From positions 1 through 22,631 of the forward strand of contig CAJUGZ010000031.1 of the NCBI GenBank assembly GCA_910585855.1: 22,631 nucleotides of DNA, read 5' to 3'. The position numbers were made by a program, and so were the translations under genes. This document shows, piece by piece, positions 1-5,550 of this stretch. This DNA is from an uncultured Lachnospiraceae bacterium (GTDB lineage Bacteria > Bacillota_A > Clostridia > Lachnospirales > Lachnospiraceae). How positions within the stretch are numbered: the first letter of the stretch is position 1; each line of letters starts with the position of its first letter. The notes beneath the pieces were generated by a model. It saw only the letters and a program-made list of their open reading frames with translations. It had not been told where the DNA came from and made no database searches.

Positions 1-1
1 T

Positions 2-376
2 GCAGATGGCGATTTATATTTTATGCAGAATGGGACAAAATGGTATGCTTCTCATGAAGGTCATCAACATGATTATATTCCTTCTGGTGCTTCTTGCAAC
101 AAGAACTGGAATTGGGCAGGACAAGAAGGTCAGCCAACTTGGGTGTGGGGTGGGAATGAGATTAATAATATGTATGTATACAATCCTAGGAATTTCCATG
201 TAAATTATGCAGATAGTGCTGGAAGTGCAGGTTCTGCTAGTAAATTAACAGCAAACGCAGGTTCTTCTATGCAGCCTGTTTATTTTTCTGGCGGTGTTCC
301 GGTAGCAACTTCCGTGCGTGGGGTAGCAATTCAATCTTCTACTCCATCTGATACGGCTGTACTTTGGGCTTGGTAA
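2..376 (+). CDS. Phage tail fibre, C-terminal part (5' truncated by window)
   Basis: The frame is open from the first bases of the window, so the first methionine at 23 is internal and the true start lies upstream. The visible 124 residues are rich in G, S, N, W and Y. They end with a Q-P-V-Y-F-x-G-G-V-P segment and a terminal W-A-W, which resembles the distal ends of tail-fibre and receptor-binding proteins, where 'P-V-Y-F' motifs are common. The GSAGSA-type low-complexity stretch near the middle fits a fibrous shaft or collar. The next gene starts 10 bp after the stop, with its ribosome binding site overlapping this stop, so the two are cotranscribed. It probably contributes to host recognition at the virion tail tip. 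The family call rests on composition, motif and position. Confidence 0.65.
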   Translation, partial: ADGDLYFMQNGTKWYASHEGHQHDYIPSGASCNKNWNWAGQEGQPTWVWGGNEINNMYVYNPRNFHVNYADSAGSAGSASKLTANAGSSMQPVYFSGGVPVATSVRGVAIQSSTPSDTAVLWAW

Positions 377-385
377 GGAGGTAGT

Positions 386-949
386 ATGTCAGTTAAAAAA
401 TATACGGGAGGGGCTTGGCAAAATATTAGTTCTGCTAAAAGGTATTCAAATGGGACTTGGCGGGAGGTTAGTGAAGTAAAGGCTTATAAAAATGGGGCAT
501 GGGAAAGAGTTTTTCCAGATGAAGTTTTAGTGAAATATTGTTCTTTAGATTTAAGCGAATATGAGATGAATGTACAATGTATTCAAGTATCGGAGAATGA
601 ATTGAAGATTTCTTTTCGTTCTAATATAGATACTTCTTTGCTTTTCTATTTAGATTGTTCTCAAATTATAACGGATGTAGAATTTATTTTTTCAGCGGAT
701 TATAGTCCAGATGATGATTTTAATGTGTCATTTTTTCGAAATTCTAGAAAAGTTTTAGAACGTACAATTGAAGCGGGAGAAAGTTATGTGAGTACGAGTG
801 GTTTTGCAGAACAAATTGTTGTAAGTACTAGTTCAGCTTTTACTCAAATATCACAACTGAATTGGCAAAATTATGGGGTAAGGATGCCGTCAGATATAGA
901 CTGGCATTTTTATATTCGATCGGCAAAAAATAAATTAAAGTGGAAATAG
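386..949 (+). CDS. Phage tail-associated protein with three 14-residue Y-G-W repeats
   Basis: This 187-residue protein sits between the tail fibre and the lysis genes, so it is probably a virion or tail accessory protein. The N-terminus holds three consecutive 14-residue repeats with the pattern K-x-Y-x-x-G-x-W: K4/Y6/G9/W11, K18/Y20/G23/W25 and K32/Y34/G37/W39. The remaining ~140 residues are beta-prone, with alternating hydrophobic residues and many aromatics, and no catalytic motif. There is no signal peptide or membrane segment. The start is supported by an AAGGAGGT site ending 3 bp upstream. The repeats resemble short aromatic/glycine modules used for carbohydrate or wall contact, but that function is an inference. 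I do not recognise the C-terminal domain. Confidence 0.7.
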   Translation: MSVKKYTGGAWQNISSAKRYSNGTWREVSEVKAYKNGAWERVFPDEVLVKYCSLDLSEYEMNVQCIQVSENELKISFRSNIDTSLLFYLDCSQIITDVEFIFSADYSPDDDFNVSFFRNSRKVLERTIEAGESYVSTSGFAEQIVVSTSSAFTQISQLNWQNYGVRMPSDIDWHFYIRSAKNKLKWK

Positions 950-971
950 ATTTAGAAAGGAGCTTTTTACA

Positions 972-1466
972 ATGAAAATTAAAGTGGGAGCAGTGGAGTT
1001 ACCAGTAAAAAATTTTTACCCATTTCGGTACTCAGATGGAAAAATGGTATTACGGTTTGATGTAAAGCAATCTAACATGGATTTTCAGGAATTGCGGGAA
1101 GTATTGCAGGAGAATCCGAATCCGATTGAATTTTATCAGGAAGAGGATGACACAAAACCAGCTTGTACTTATTACGGCTACAGTGAGTTTACTGCATTAT
1201 ATGAACATGAAACGTATTCGGTGGAGCAGGTCACACCAAGCACATTGCAGTCTGCTGTAGAAGCCTTACAAGCGAAACTAAAAGAGCAGGAGGAGGTGCT
1301 TTCTCAACAAACGCAAGTCATTCAAAATCAATTTTCTGTAATTGGCACATTAACCGAGGGCATTTTAGAAATGAGTATGGAAGTGTATGCAGAGCAGCAG
1401 AAGCCGGAGGCAGAGCAGGAACAGGAGCAGCAGAAGGCAGAACAGGAGGAAAATTCAAATGAATAA
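972..1466 (+). CDS. Phage tail/late protein with coiled coil and Glu/Gln-rich tail
   Basis: This 164-residue protein follows the preceding gene by 22 bp and has a good AAAGGAGC site. Residues 1-85 form a small mixed domain with no recognised motif (starts MKIKVGAVELPVKNF). Residues ~90-125 are heptad-like (LQAKLKEQEEVLSQQ), predicting a coiled coil. Residues ~140-164 are almost only E, Q, K and A. The stop overlaps the next gene by 8 bp, so translation is probably coupled. Its position directly before the CD1375-type gene and the lysis cassette is typical of Clostridia prophages, where such proteins are annotated as hypothetical or tail proteins. The role is unknown; a structural or chaperone-like role at the tail tip is an inference. 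Confidence 0.7.
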   Translation: MKIKVGAVELPVKNFYPFRYSDGKMVLRFDVKQSNMDFQELREVLQENPNPIEFYQEEDDTKPACTYYGYSEFTALYEHETYSVEQVTPSTLQSAVEALQAKLKEQEEVLSQQTQVIQNQFSVIGTLTEGILEMSMEVYAEQQKPEAEQEQEQQKAEQEENSNE

Positions 1467-1608
1467 AGAAGCCGTTGCAGCCATTTGGGCAAATGAAATT
1501 TTAAATAACAGAAAAGATTTTCGGGATGTACCTGTAAAATTGCAGCAGGAAGTACATGCTATATTGGAACGATTGGGCTTTACTTTTCAGAAAGCGGGGG
1601 ATAAATGA
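1459..1608 (+). CDS. CD1375-family small phage protein
   Basis: A 49-residue protein starting MNKEAVAAIWANEIL. I chose ATG 1459 because an AGGAGGA site ends 8 bp upstream; a longer in-frame start at 1387 only reads through the E/Q-rich tail of the previous gene in another frame. The pattern, with an N-terminal MNK, a helix, a central 'DVP.KL...V..IL..LG' and a short tail, matches my memory of the CD1375 family, a very small protein found before the holin region in Clostridia prophages. Function is unknown. It overlaps the preceding stop by 8 bp and the next gene by the ATGA tetranucleotide at 1605-1608, so it is translationally coupled on both sides. Confidence 0.75.
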   Translation: MNKEAVAAIWANEILNNRKDFRDVPVKLQQEVHAILERLGFTFQKAGDK

Positions 1609-1916
1609 TGGATACACAAATTTCAAGAGAAGAACACAAAGAGTTTGTCCGCCGGATGGATGAAGCGAACGAGCGGCAGAGTAAGCGAATTAGCATTTTA
1701 GAAGATGAAGTGCGGCAGATTAGCGATTTAACAATTTCGATTAACCGAATGAGCATTAGTATTGAAAATATGACTGTTCAGCTGGTGGAGCAGGGAAAAC
1801 GCCTTCAGGCGTTAGAGAACAGGGATGGTGAGATGTGGCGCAAGGTTACAGGATATATCATCACAACGATAATCGGGATTGTGGTTGGATTTATTTTTAC
1901 GCAGATTGGATTATAG
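1605..1916 (+). CDS. XhlA-like phage lysis membrane protein
   Basis: A 103-residue protein with a charged helical N-terminus (residues 1-80, coiled-coil pattern with E/R/K) followed by one C-terminal membrane segment (residues ~82-101) ending the protein. This architecture and length match the hemolysin XhlA family of Bacillus and Clostridia phages, which acts with a holin and an endolysin at the cytoplasmic membrane during host lysis. A second ATG directly follows (1608), so the start could be one codon later. The ATG overlaps the previous stop. The holin and amidase genes come next, completing a lysis cassette. Confidence is high for the architecture and moderate for the exact family. Confidence 0.8.
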   Translation: MMDTQISREEHKEFVRRMDEANERQSKRISILEDEVRQISDLTISINRMSISIENMTVQLVEQGKRLQALENRDGEMWRKVTGYIITTIIGIVVGFIFTQIGL

Positions 1917-1936
1917 GGAAGGAAGGTATGATTTTT

Positions 1937-2254
1937 ATGAATATGGAATTTTTTATTTCGCACTTATCACAATTAGTGATTGTTATAGCAGTTATTTGTA
2001 CTCTTATCTCTGTGATAACAGAGTTTACAAAAGAAATTGGATTCTTCAGGAAAATTCCAACGACTTTGCAAGTTTTGATGTTTTCTATGATAATTTGTGT
2101 CATTGCTTTTTTTGCGTATCTCTCATACACTGGAATCGCATTTACATGGTATTATTTTGTAGCGGTTGTTTTTGCAGCTTTCTTTGTGGCTATTATATGC
2201 TGCAAAGGCTGGGATTACCTTGTTGAAATCTGGAAGCGATTTTACAGAAATTAA
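1937..2254 (+). CDS. Phage holin
   Basis: A 105-residue, highly hydrophobic protein with three likely membrane segments: residues ~9-26 (LVIVIAVICTLISVI), ~45-62 (MFSMIICVIAFFAYL) and ~68-86 (WYYFVAVVFAAFFVAII). It ends in a short charged tail (WKRFYRN). The size, hydrophobicity and place between the XhlA-like protein and the endolysin indicate a holin, which forms membrane lesions that let the amidase reach the wall. Two starts are possible: ATG 1928 lies almost on the GGAAGG site at 1921-1926, while ATG 1937 has about 10 bp spacing and was preferred. Longer in-frame extensions only read through the previous gene. Confidence 0.75.
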   Translation: MNMEFFISHLSQLVIVIAVICTLISVITEFTKEIGFFRKIPTTLQVLMFSMIICVIAFFAYLSYTGIAFTWYYFVAVVFAAFFVAIICCKGWDYLVEIWKRFYRN

Positions 2255-2274
2255 GATAAAAGGAAGGGTTAGCT

Positions 2275-3162
2275 ATGAGAATAGTGGAAAGCATTTTGAC
2301 AAAAAATCCTTGTTATCAGGGAGGAAGAAACATCACAGTAAAAGGGCTGATGCTTCATTCGGTTGGTTGTCCTCAACCTTCCGCACAAGTTTTTATAAAG
2401 ATGTGGAATCAGGAAAGCTATCGTTCCGCCTGCGTCCATGCTTTCGTAGATGGGAATGATGGAACAGTTTATCAGACACTTCCTTGGAATCATAGAGGTT
2501 GGCATTGCGGTTCTGGCAGTAAGGGCAGCGGGAATAATACTCATATTGGAGTAGAGATGTGTGAGCCTTCTTGTATTAAATATACATACGGAACAAGTTT
2601 TACTTGTTCTGATTTAGCAGCAGCAAGGGCAGTTGTAAAACGGACATATGAGGCAGCAGTAGAACTGTTTGCTATGCTTTGTAAGAAGTACAATCTGAAT
2701 CCACTTGAAGATGGTGTAATTATTAGTCATAGAGAAGGGAGTATCCGGGGGATTGCCAGTAATCATGGCGATCCTGAACATTTGTGGAGCGGACTTGGAA
2801 TGAATTATACTATGGATAGCTTCAGGAAGGCGGTAGCCGCTGCCTTGAGCGGGTCCGCTCAAAAAGACACATGGATTCAGGAGCAGAATGGACGCCGTTG
2901 GTATCGGCACGCTGATGGGAGCTACACACGAAACAACTGGGAGCAAATCGGCGGAAAGTGGTATTATTTTGATGAAAATGGCTGGATGCAGACAGGTTGG
3001 ATTTCTTGGAAAGGGAAGTGGTACTATTGCGATTCTAAAGGCGTGATGCTATCGAATCAAGTTTTGACCATTTCGGATAGTACGTTTGGAAATGAAGTAT
3101 ATGCTTTTGCTGCTGACGGGCATATGCTGACGCAGAGGAATAACAGAGGGGCATTAATGTAG
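2275..3162 (+). CDS. Endolysin: N-acetylmuramoyl-L-alanine amidase (Amidase_2) with wall-binding repeats
   Basis: A 295-residue lysin predicted to cut the bond between muramic acid and the stem-peptide L-alanine. The catalytic domain (about 20-190) is the Amidase_2/T7-lysozyme fold. H28 lies in GLMLHSVG, H55 and D59 in HAFVDG, E94 in IGVEMCE, and H152 and D166 in the SHREG...HGDPEHLW segment. H28, H152 and D166 are the expected zinc ligands. Residues ~200-270 hold choline-binding/CW-type aromatic repeats (RRWYRHADGSY, GKWYYFDENGWMQTGW, GKWYYCDSKGVM), so the enzyme should anchor to a wall polymer. The ribosome site AAGGAAGGG at 2260-2268 fits the ATG. There is no signal peptide, so export depends on the adjacent holin. 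Confidence 0.92.
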   Translation: MRIVESILTKNPCYQGGRNITVKGLMLHSVGCPQPSAQVFIKMWNQESYRSACVHAFVDGNDGTVYQTLPWNHRGWHCGSGSKGSGNNTHIGVEMCEPSCIKYTYGTSFTCSDLAAARAVVKRTYEAAVELFAMLCKKYNLNPLEDGVIISHREGSIRGIASNHGDPEHLWSGLGMNYTMDSFRKAVAAALSGSAQKDTWIQEQNGRRWYRHADGSYTRNNWEQIGGKWYYFDENGWMQTGWISWKGKWYYCDSKGVMLSNQVLTISDSTFGNEVYAFAADGHMLTQRNNRGALM

Positions 3163-3224
3163 GACTATCTTTTGAAAATTGTATGAATTTCAAAAGATAG
3201 TCAAAAGGTATTCAAAAGATAGTC
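3163..3224. repeat. Three-copy 14-bp repeat, one copy inverted, after the endolysin
   Basis: TTCAAAAGATAGTC occurs at 3189-3202 and 3211-3224 (22-bp period). Its reverse complement is at 3163-3176, starting at the first base after the endolysin stop. The first two copies form a 15-bp perfect stem (3163-3177 with 3188-3202) around a 10-base loop. The left arm could equally pair with the third copy. No run of T follows, so it is not a plain terminator. Confidence 0.85.
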
Positions 3225-3240
3225 ATTATTGCAGGTACAA

Positions 3241-3275
3241 GGCAGCAGGAGCATCCATCCTGCTGCCTGTTTTTC
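3241..3275 (+). terminator. Rho-independent terminator of the late/lysis operon
   Basis: GGCAGCAGGA (3241-3250) pairs perfectly with TCCTGCTGCC (3258-3267) around a 7-base loop, followed by TGTTTTTC. It lies 78 bp past the endolysin stop and should end the late transcript. Confidence 0.88.
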
Positions 3276-3292
3276 TATGTTCCTATATGTCT

Positions 3293-3341
3293 GATTTCGG
3301 TTCATCCAATCGGACGAACCGAAATCCTGCTGCCTGTTTTT
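3293..3341 (+). terminator. Second hairpin with the same tail as the previous terminator
   Basis: GATTTCGGTTC (3293-3303) pairs with GAACCGAAATC (3316-3326), and TCC/GGA extend the stem inside one mismatch. It is followed by CTGCTGCCTGTTTTT. The 16 bases CCTGCTGCCTGTTTTT are a direct repeat of 3259-3274, so this looks like a second terminator sharing its tail with the first. The T tract also overlaps the stop of the convergent minus-strand gene. Confidence 0.6.
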
Positions 3342-3519
3342 ATTCGGTCATTCTTTTATAGAGATGCTCATTATATCGTTTGAGCGAATCTCTTTCATTC
3401 TCATAAATTTTACCGTTTTTAAACCACTTATTTATATTTGAATCATTTTGCATTTTCGCTTGTTCTCCTAAAAACATATATGCACTTTGGATTTCCTGTT
3501 CAAAATTTTTAATTTTCAT
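3340..3519 (-). CDS. Small hypothetical protein, cargo module
   Basis: A 59-residue charged protein (starts MKIKNFEQEIQSAYMF, ends YKRMTE), rich in K, N, E and Y, with no membrane segment, no cysteine pair and no motif I recognise. ATG 3519 was chosen over ATG 3564 because the shorter start has a purine-rich GGGAGAAAG region upstream and the longer one has no ribosome site and reads through a hairpin (3536-3555). It is the last gene of the minus-strand group 4551 to 3340 and may be cotranscribed from the promoter at 4595-4623. Codon use is AT-rich like its neighbours. The small size and weak ribosome site leave some doubt that it is real. Confidence 0.5.
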   Translation of the reverse strand: MKIKNFEQEIQSAYMFLGEQAKMQNDSNINKWFKNGKIYENERDSLKRYNEHLYKRMTE

Positions 3520-3535
3520 ATTTTTCTCACTTTCT

Positions 3536-3555
3536 CCCGTCACATCCCTGACGGG
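3536..3555 (-). promoter_or_regulatory. Hairpin next to a ribosome binding site
   Basis: CCCGTCA (3536-3542) and TGACGGG (3549-3555) form a perfect 7-bp stem with a 6-base loop. In the minus-strand transcript the second arm ends in the GGG that starts the purine-rich GGGAGAAAG stretch before ATG 3519, so folding could hide part of it. Confidence 0.45.
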
Positions 3556-3579
3556 TGGAATCATTTGCGGAACTCGATC

Positions 3580-4020
3580 TTAAACTTCTTCTTTAATCCG
3601 TTGAATTGCACTTCTAATAAGCATGTCAATTACTTCATCATTACCAAAACGTTCATTCCAGACAAATTTATTTGATTCGCAATCAAAATACAATTTTATG
3701 TCTGTATCCAATAATGCTAATGCTTTCTTTCTTGTTGCACGATTTTTATTAGAAATATCAATACCATTAACGATATAACAATAAGCATTTAAACTATTTG
3801 TATTTTCTACAAAATTCAAATATTTTTTAAAATTATTTATATAAATTCTCTTTCCTTTTTTATCCCAAATTTTATATCCAGCGGATAAAAGACGTTCTTC
3901 TATTGATTCAGGAGCTTTTGCTTCTGCCCATGCCATTTTTAAGCATAAACTCCAGATATTTTTTGAATCTTGTTTTTTAATTTCATGTGCCCGTTTCATG
4001 ATTTTTGATTTATTATACAT
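3580..4020 (-). CDS. Hypothetical protein with 'SLCLKMAW' N-terminal domain (paralogue 2)
   Basis: A 146-residue soluble protein. Residues ~6-36 (IMKRAHEIKK then NIWSLCLKMAWAEAKAP) match closely the N-terminus of the gene upstream (4039-4551), so the two are paralogues in this segment. The segment predicts two amphipathic helices joined at a conserved W/L core. I recall this module in unrelated-looking proteins on Firmicutes plasmids, conjugative elements and phages, with no assigned function. The rest (YKIWDKKGKRIYINNF onward, about residues 48-146) differs from the paralogue and has no known motif. An AAGGAGAATC site precedes ATG 4020, and an 18-bp gap separates it from the upstream gene, so both are in one operon. 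Confidence 0.7.
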   Translation of the reverse strand: MYNKSKIMKRAHEIKKQDSKNIWSLCLKMAWAEAKAPESIEERLLSAGYKIWDKKGKRIYINNFKKYLNFVENTNSLNAYCYIVNGIDISNKNRATRKKALALLDTDIKLYFDCESNKFVWNERFGNDEVIDMLIRSAIQRIKEEV

Positions 4021-4038
4021 TTTCGATTCTCCTTCTAT

Positions 4039-4551
4039 TTATTTTTGTGGAACTGCAAGTCCGGCAGCAGAAATTTTCTGCTTTAATGTTAAAGTTTTCA
4101 TACCAGTTCTAATGCCCTTGATTCCGTTTGCCTTTGCAAACTCTACTAATTTTTTATTGTAGTCAAGACCGCTTGCAATTCTATTTTGTCGTTCTTCCTC
4201 CCATTTCTTTTCCTGTTCCGTTACATTTTCTGCTAAACAAGACTTCGGACACCAGAAGTCAATGTAACCAAAATCGCTATTAGCTCTGAACTTAAGTGCC
4301 TTTTCTGTTTCGCTTAAAACCGTTAATTCTCTGCTAATAATAGAAAGATTAATGATATATCTTTGATTTTGATTGAAATTTTTTTCTAAGAACCATTTCT
4401 TTATTTCATAACTCTTTACTTCTTCTTTAGAAGCTGGAGCTTTTGCTTCTGTCCAAGCCATCTTTAAGCAAAGACTGAAGATATTATCTTTATGTTCTTT
4501 TTTTATTTCCCATGCTCTTTTCATAATTGATTTTAAATTAAATTTCTTCAT
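4039..4551 (-). CDS. Hypothetical protein with 'SLCLKMAW' N-terminal domain (paralogue 1)
   Basis: A 170-residue protein starting MKKFNLKSIMKRAWEIKK. ATG 4551 has a GGAGG site 8 bp upstream; the longer start at 4623 lies inside the promoter and is rejected. Residues ~8-38 share the IMKRAxEIKK...NIxSLCLKMAWxEAKAP block with the downstream paralogue. Residues ~45-125 are a mixed domain containing FWCPKSCLAE, and the C-terminus (about 130-170) is helical with KANGIKGIRTGMKTLTLKQK. The middle looks like a small alpha/beta fold that could bind nucleic acid, but there is no diagnostic motif. It is first in the minus-strand operon, transcribed from a strong promoter (4595-4623) divergent from the HTH gene. 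Confidence 0.75.
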   Translation of the reverse strand: MKKFNLKSIMKRAWEIKKEHKDNIFSLCLKMAWTEAKAPASKEEVKSYEIKKWFLEKNFNQNQRYIINLSIISRELTVLSETEKALKFRANSDFGYIDFWCPKSCLAENVTEQEKKWEEERQNRIASGLDYNKKLVEFAKANGIKGIRTGMKTLTLKQKISAAGLAVPQK

Positions 4552-4594
4552 TTTACTTACCTCCGACTTGTTCGTATTTCCTTTTGTTAATATT

Positions 4595-4623
4595 AGTATA
4601 TCACTAATAAAAGTTATTGTCAA
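4595..4623 (-). promoter_or_regulatory. Strong sigma-A promoter with embedded operator (minus-strand operon)
   Basis: Reading on the minus strand, TTGACA (4623-4618), a 17-base spacer and TATACT (4600-4595) give a near-consensus promoter. The spacer contains the 12-bp element at 4603-4614. The same element, in the other orientation relative to the promoter, sits in the promoter at 4960-4988. It drives the paralogue pair on the minus strand. Confidence 0.85.
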
Positions 4624-4655
4624 TAGTTTTGTAACTTTTTTTGGTAATATTTTTA

Positions 4656-4684
4656 TTGACTTTACTTCTACTATATTTTATAAT
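4656..4684 (+). promoter_or_regulatory. Promoter of the HTH regulator gene
   Basis: TTGACT (4656-4661), 17-base spacer, TATAAT (4679-4684), followed by a GGAGGTGAT ribosome site and ATG 4706. It is divergent from the promoter at 4595-4623, with the two -35 boxes 32 bp apart. The 12-bp shared element is not found in this promoter. Confidence 0.8.
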
Positions 4685-4705
4685 TATATTGGAGGTGATA
4701 GAAAA

Positions 4706-4951
4706 ATGTTGAGATATAAAATTAATGTTTCAGATGCTCTTAGCAGAGCAGGAGTAAATAAGTATAAAGCTAAAAAGACAAAGGTTATAAGTCAGGAAAC
4801 ATTGACAAAACTTGCAGAAGAGAATGTGACTGGACTAACCTTAAAAACGATCAATACCGTGTGTGCAATTTTGGAGTTGCAGCCAAAAGACATCTTAGAG
4901 TACATTGAAACTCCAGAGGATGTAGAAGAAAGAAATAAAATAAAATCGTAA
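4706..4951 (+). CDS. Small Xre/Cro-type HTH transcriptional regulator
   Basis: An 81-residue protein that is essentially one Cro/CI-type helix-turn-helix domain of the short HTH_26/YozG kind. After a leading strand (MLRYKINVSDALSRAG) come the helices with ISQETLTKLAEENVTGLTLKTINTVCAILELQPKDILEYIE, where LTLKTINTVCAILEL and the following P-x-D-I-L-E are the family's hallmark end. There is no ligand or peptidase domain. The start is set by GGAGGTGAT at 4691-4699; an upstream in-frame start at 4568 would translate the promoters. It lies between two promoters that share a 12-bp element, so it is the obvious candidate repressor of both the minus-strand and plus-strand cargo genes. An Aca-like role next to an anti-CRISPR gene is an inference. 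Confidence 0.88.
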   Translation: MLRYKINVSDALSRAGVNKYKAKKTKVISQETLTKLAEENVTGLTLKTINTVCAILELQPKDILEYIETPEDVEERNKIKS

Positions 4952-4959
4952 AAAAGTCA

Positions 4960-4988
4960 TTGACAATAACTAATAAAAGTGATATACT
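4960..4988 (+). promoter_or_regulatory. Strong sigma-A promoter with embedded operator (plus-strand cargo operon)
   Basis: TTGACA (4960-4965), 17-base spacer, TATACT (4983-4988). The spacer holds ACTAATAAAAGT (4969-4980). Outside this 12-mer, the promoter from -35 to -10 is base-for-base identical to the minus-strand promoter at 4595-4623. It should drive the gene at 5096 and possibly the genes beyond it. Confidence 0.88.
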
Positions 4989-5095
4989 CTAATTAGTTCA
5001 AGGGAATATCAAAAAAATTCTTACTCATTCTTGCCAGTCAGGCAAACGAGAAAAATTGAAACTAGTAAACAGATAAACCTAGGAGGATTAAAAAA

Positions 5096-5374
5096 ATGGA
5101 AAATAACGTAAAATTAACAGAAGAGCAAGTAAAAGCAGCAGAAAAAAGAAGTAAATTCATTGAAGCTGTGAATAATGGTGATTGTGAAACAGTTGAAATC
5201 GGAAATTTCTTCAGTGATTGTTATATTACTGGGGAAAGAAAAGAGGAAGCTGCAAAGTGGCTGAAAAACCACACTACAACCGAACTTTTGGAAGATGGTG
5301 CAGTAGAAAATATTGTTAAAAAAATCAGAAAGTGCGAACAAATGTTTGATGTAACAATCGGAACACTGTATTAA
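5096..5374 (+). CDS. Hypothetical protein, first gene of the cargo operon
   Basis: A 92-residue acidic, soluble protein (starts MENNVKLTEEQVKAAEKR, ends FDVTIGTLY). The N-terminal third is helical and charged, the centre contains GDCETVEIGNFFSDCYIT with two cysteines 14 residues apart, and the C-terminus is helical. No family is recognised. The start has a strong AGGAGGATT site at 5081-5089, and the gene lies about 100 bp downstream of the -10 of the operator-bearing promoter. A GC-rich hairpin at 5394-5418 follows its stop. Small acidic proteins placed directly behind a regulated promoter in phage cargo are often inhibitors of host or defence proteins, but nothing in this sequence proves that. 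Confidence 0.72.
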   Translation: MENNVKLTEEQVKAAEKRSKFIEAVNNGDCETVEIGNFFSDCYITGERKEEAAKWLKNHTTTELLEDGAVENIVKKIRKCEQMFDVTIGTLY

Positions 5375-5393
5375 AAAGGGGGAAAGTTGATAA

Positions 5394-5418
5394 GGAGGGC
5401 GGGATTTCCCGCCGCTCC
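5394..5418. repeat. GC-rich hairpin between cargo genes
   Basis: GGAGGGCGGG (5394-5403) pairs with CCCGCC-G-CTCC (5408-5418), 10 base pairs with one bulged G and an ATTT loop, in otherwise very AT-rich DNA. No T run follows on either strand, so it may be an RNA-stabilising or processing hairpin and not a complete terminator. Confidence 0.7.
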
Positions 5419-5478
5419 CTACCAAAAAGATTATAACATAAAAAGAAGAAAAAATAAAATAAAAATTTAAAAAAATAG

Positions 5479-5519
5479 GACTTTTAAAGAAACAGGAACT
5501 AAATAATAAATAGAACAAA
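5479..5519 (+). repeat. Leader repeat, copy 1 (41 bp)
   Basis: These 41 bases, from GACTTTT to TAGAACAAA, match 6081-6121 at 32 of 41 positions without gaps. Both copies lie just upstream of a cargo gene. Confidence 0.75.
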
Positions 5520-5550
5520 GGGAATTTGTTCAAAAGAAAAGGAGAAAAAA

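Noticed and set aside
1835..1936. N-terminal extension of the holin
   Set aside because: It reads through the XhlA-like gene in another frame; the ribosome site near 1921-1926 supports the later start.
2166..2459. 97-residue frame across the holin and endolysin
   Set aside because: It runs across the end of one gene and the start of the next in a different frame, and the amidase frame is certain.
3163..3224. Mini CRISPR array
   Set aside because: The repeat unit is only 14 bp, spacing is 8 bp, one copy is inverted, and no cas gene is near.
3179..3361. 60-residue plus-strand reading frame
   Set aside because: It spans the 14-bp repeats and two terminator hairpins and has no ribosome site.
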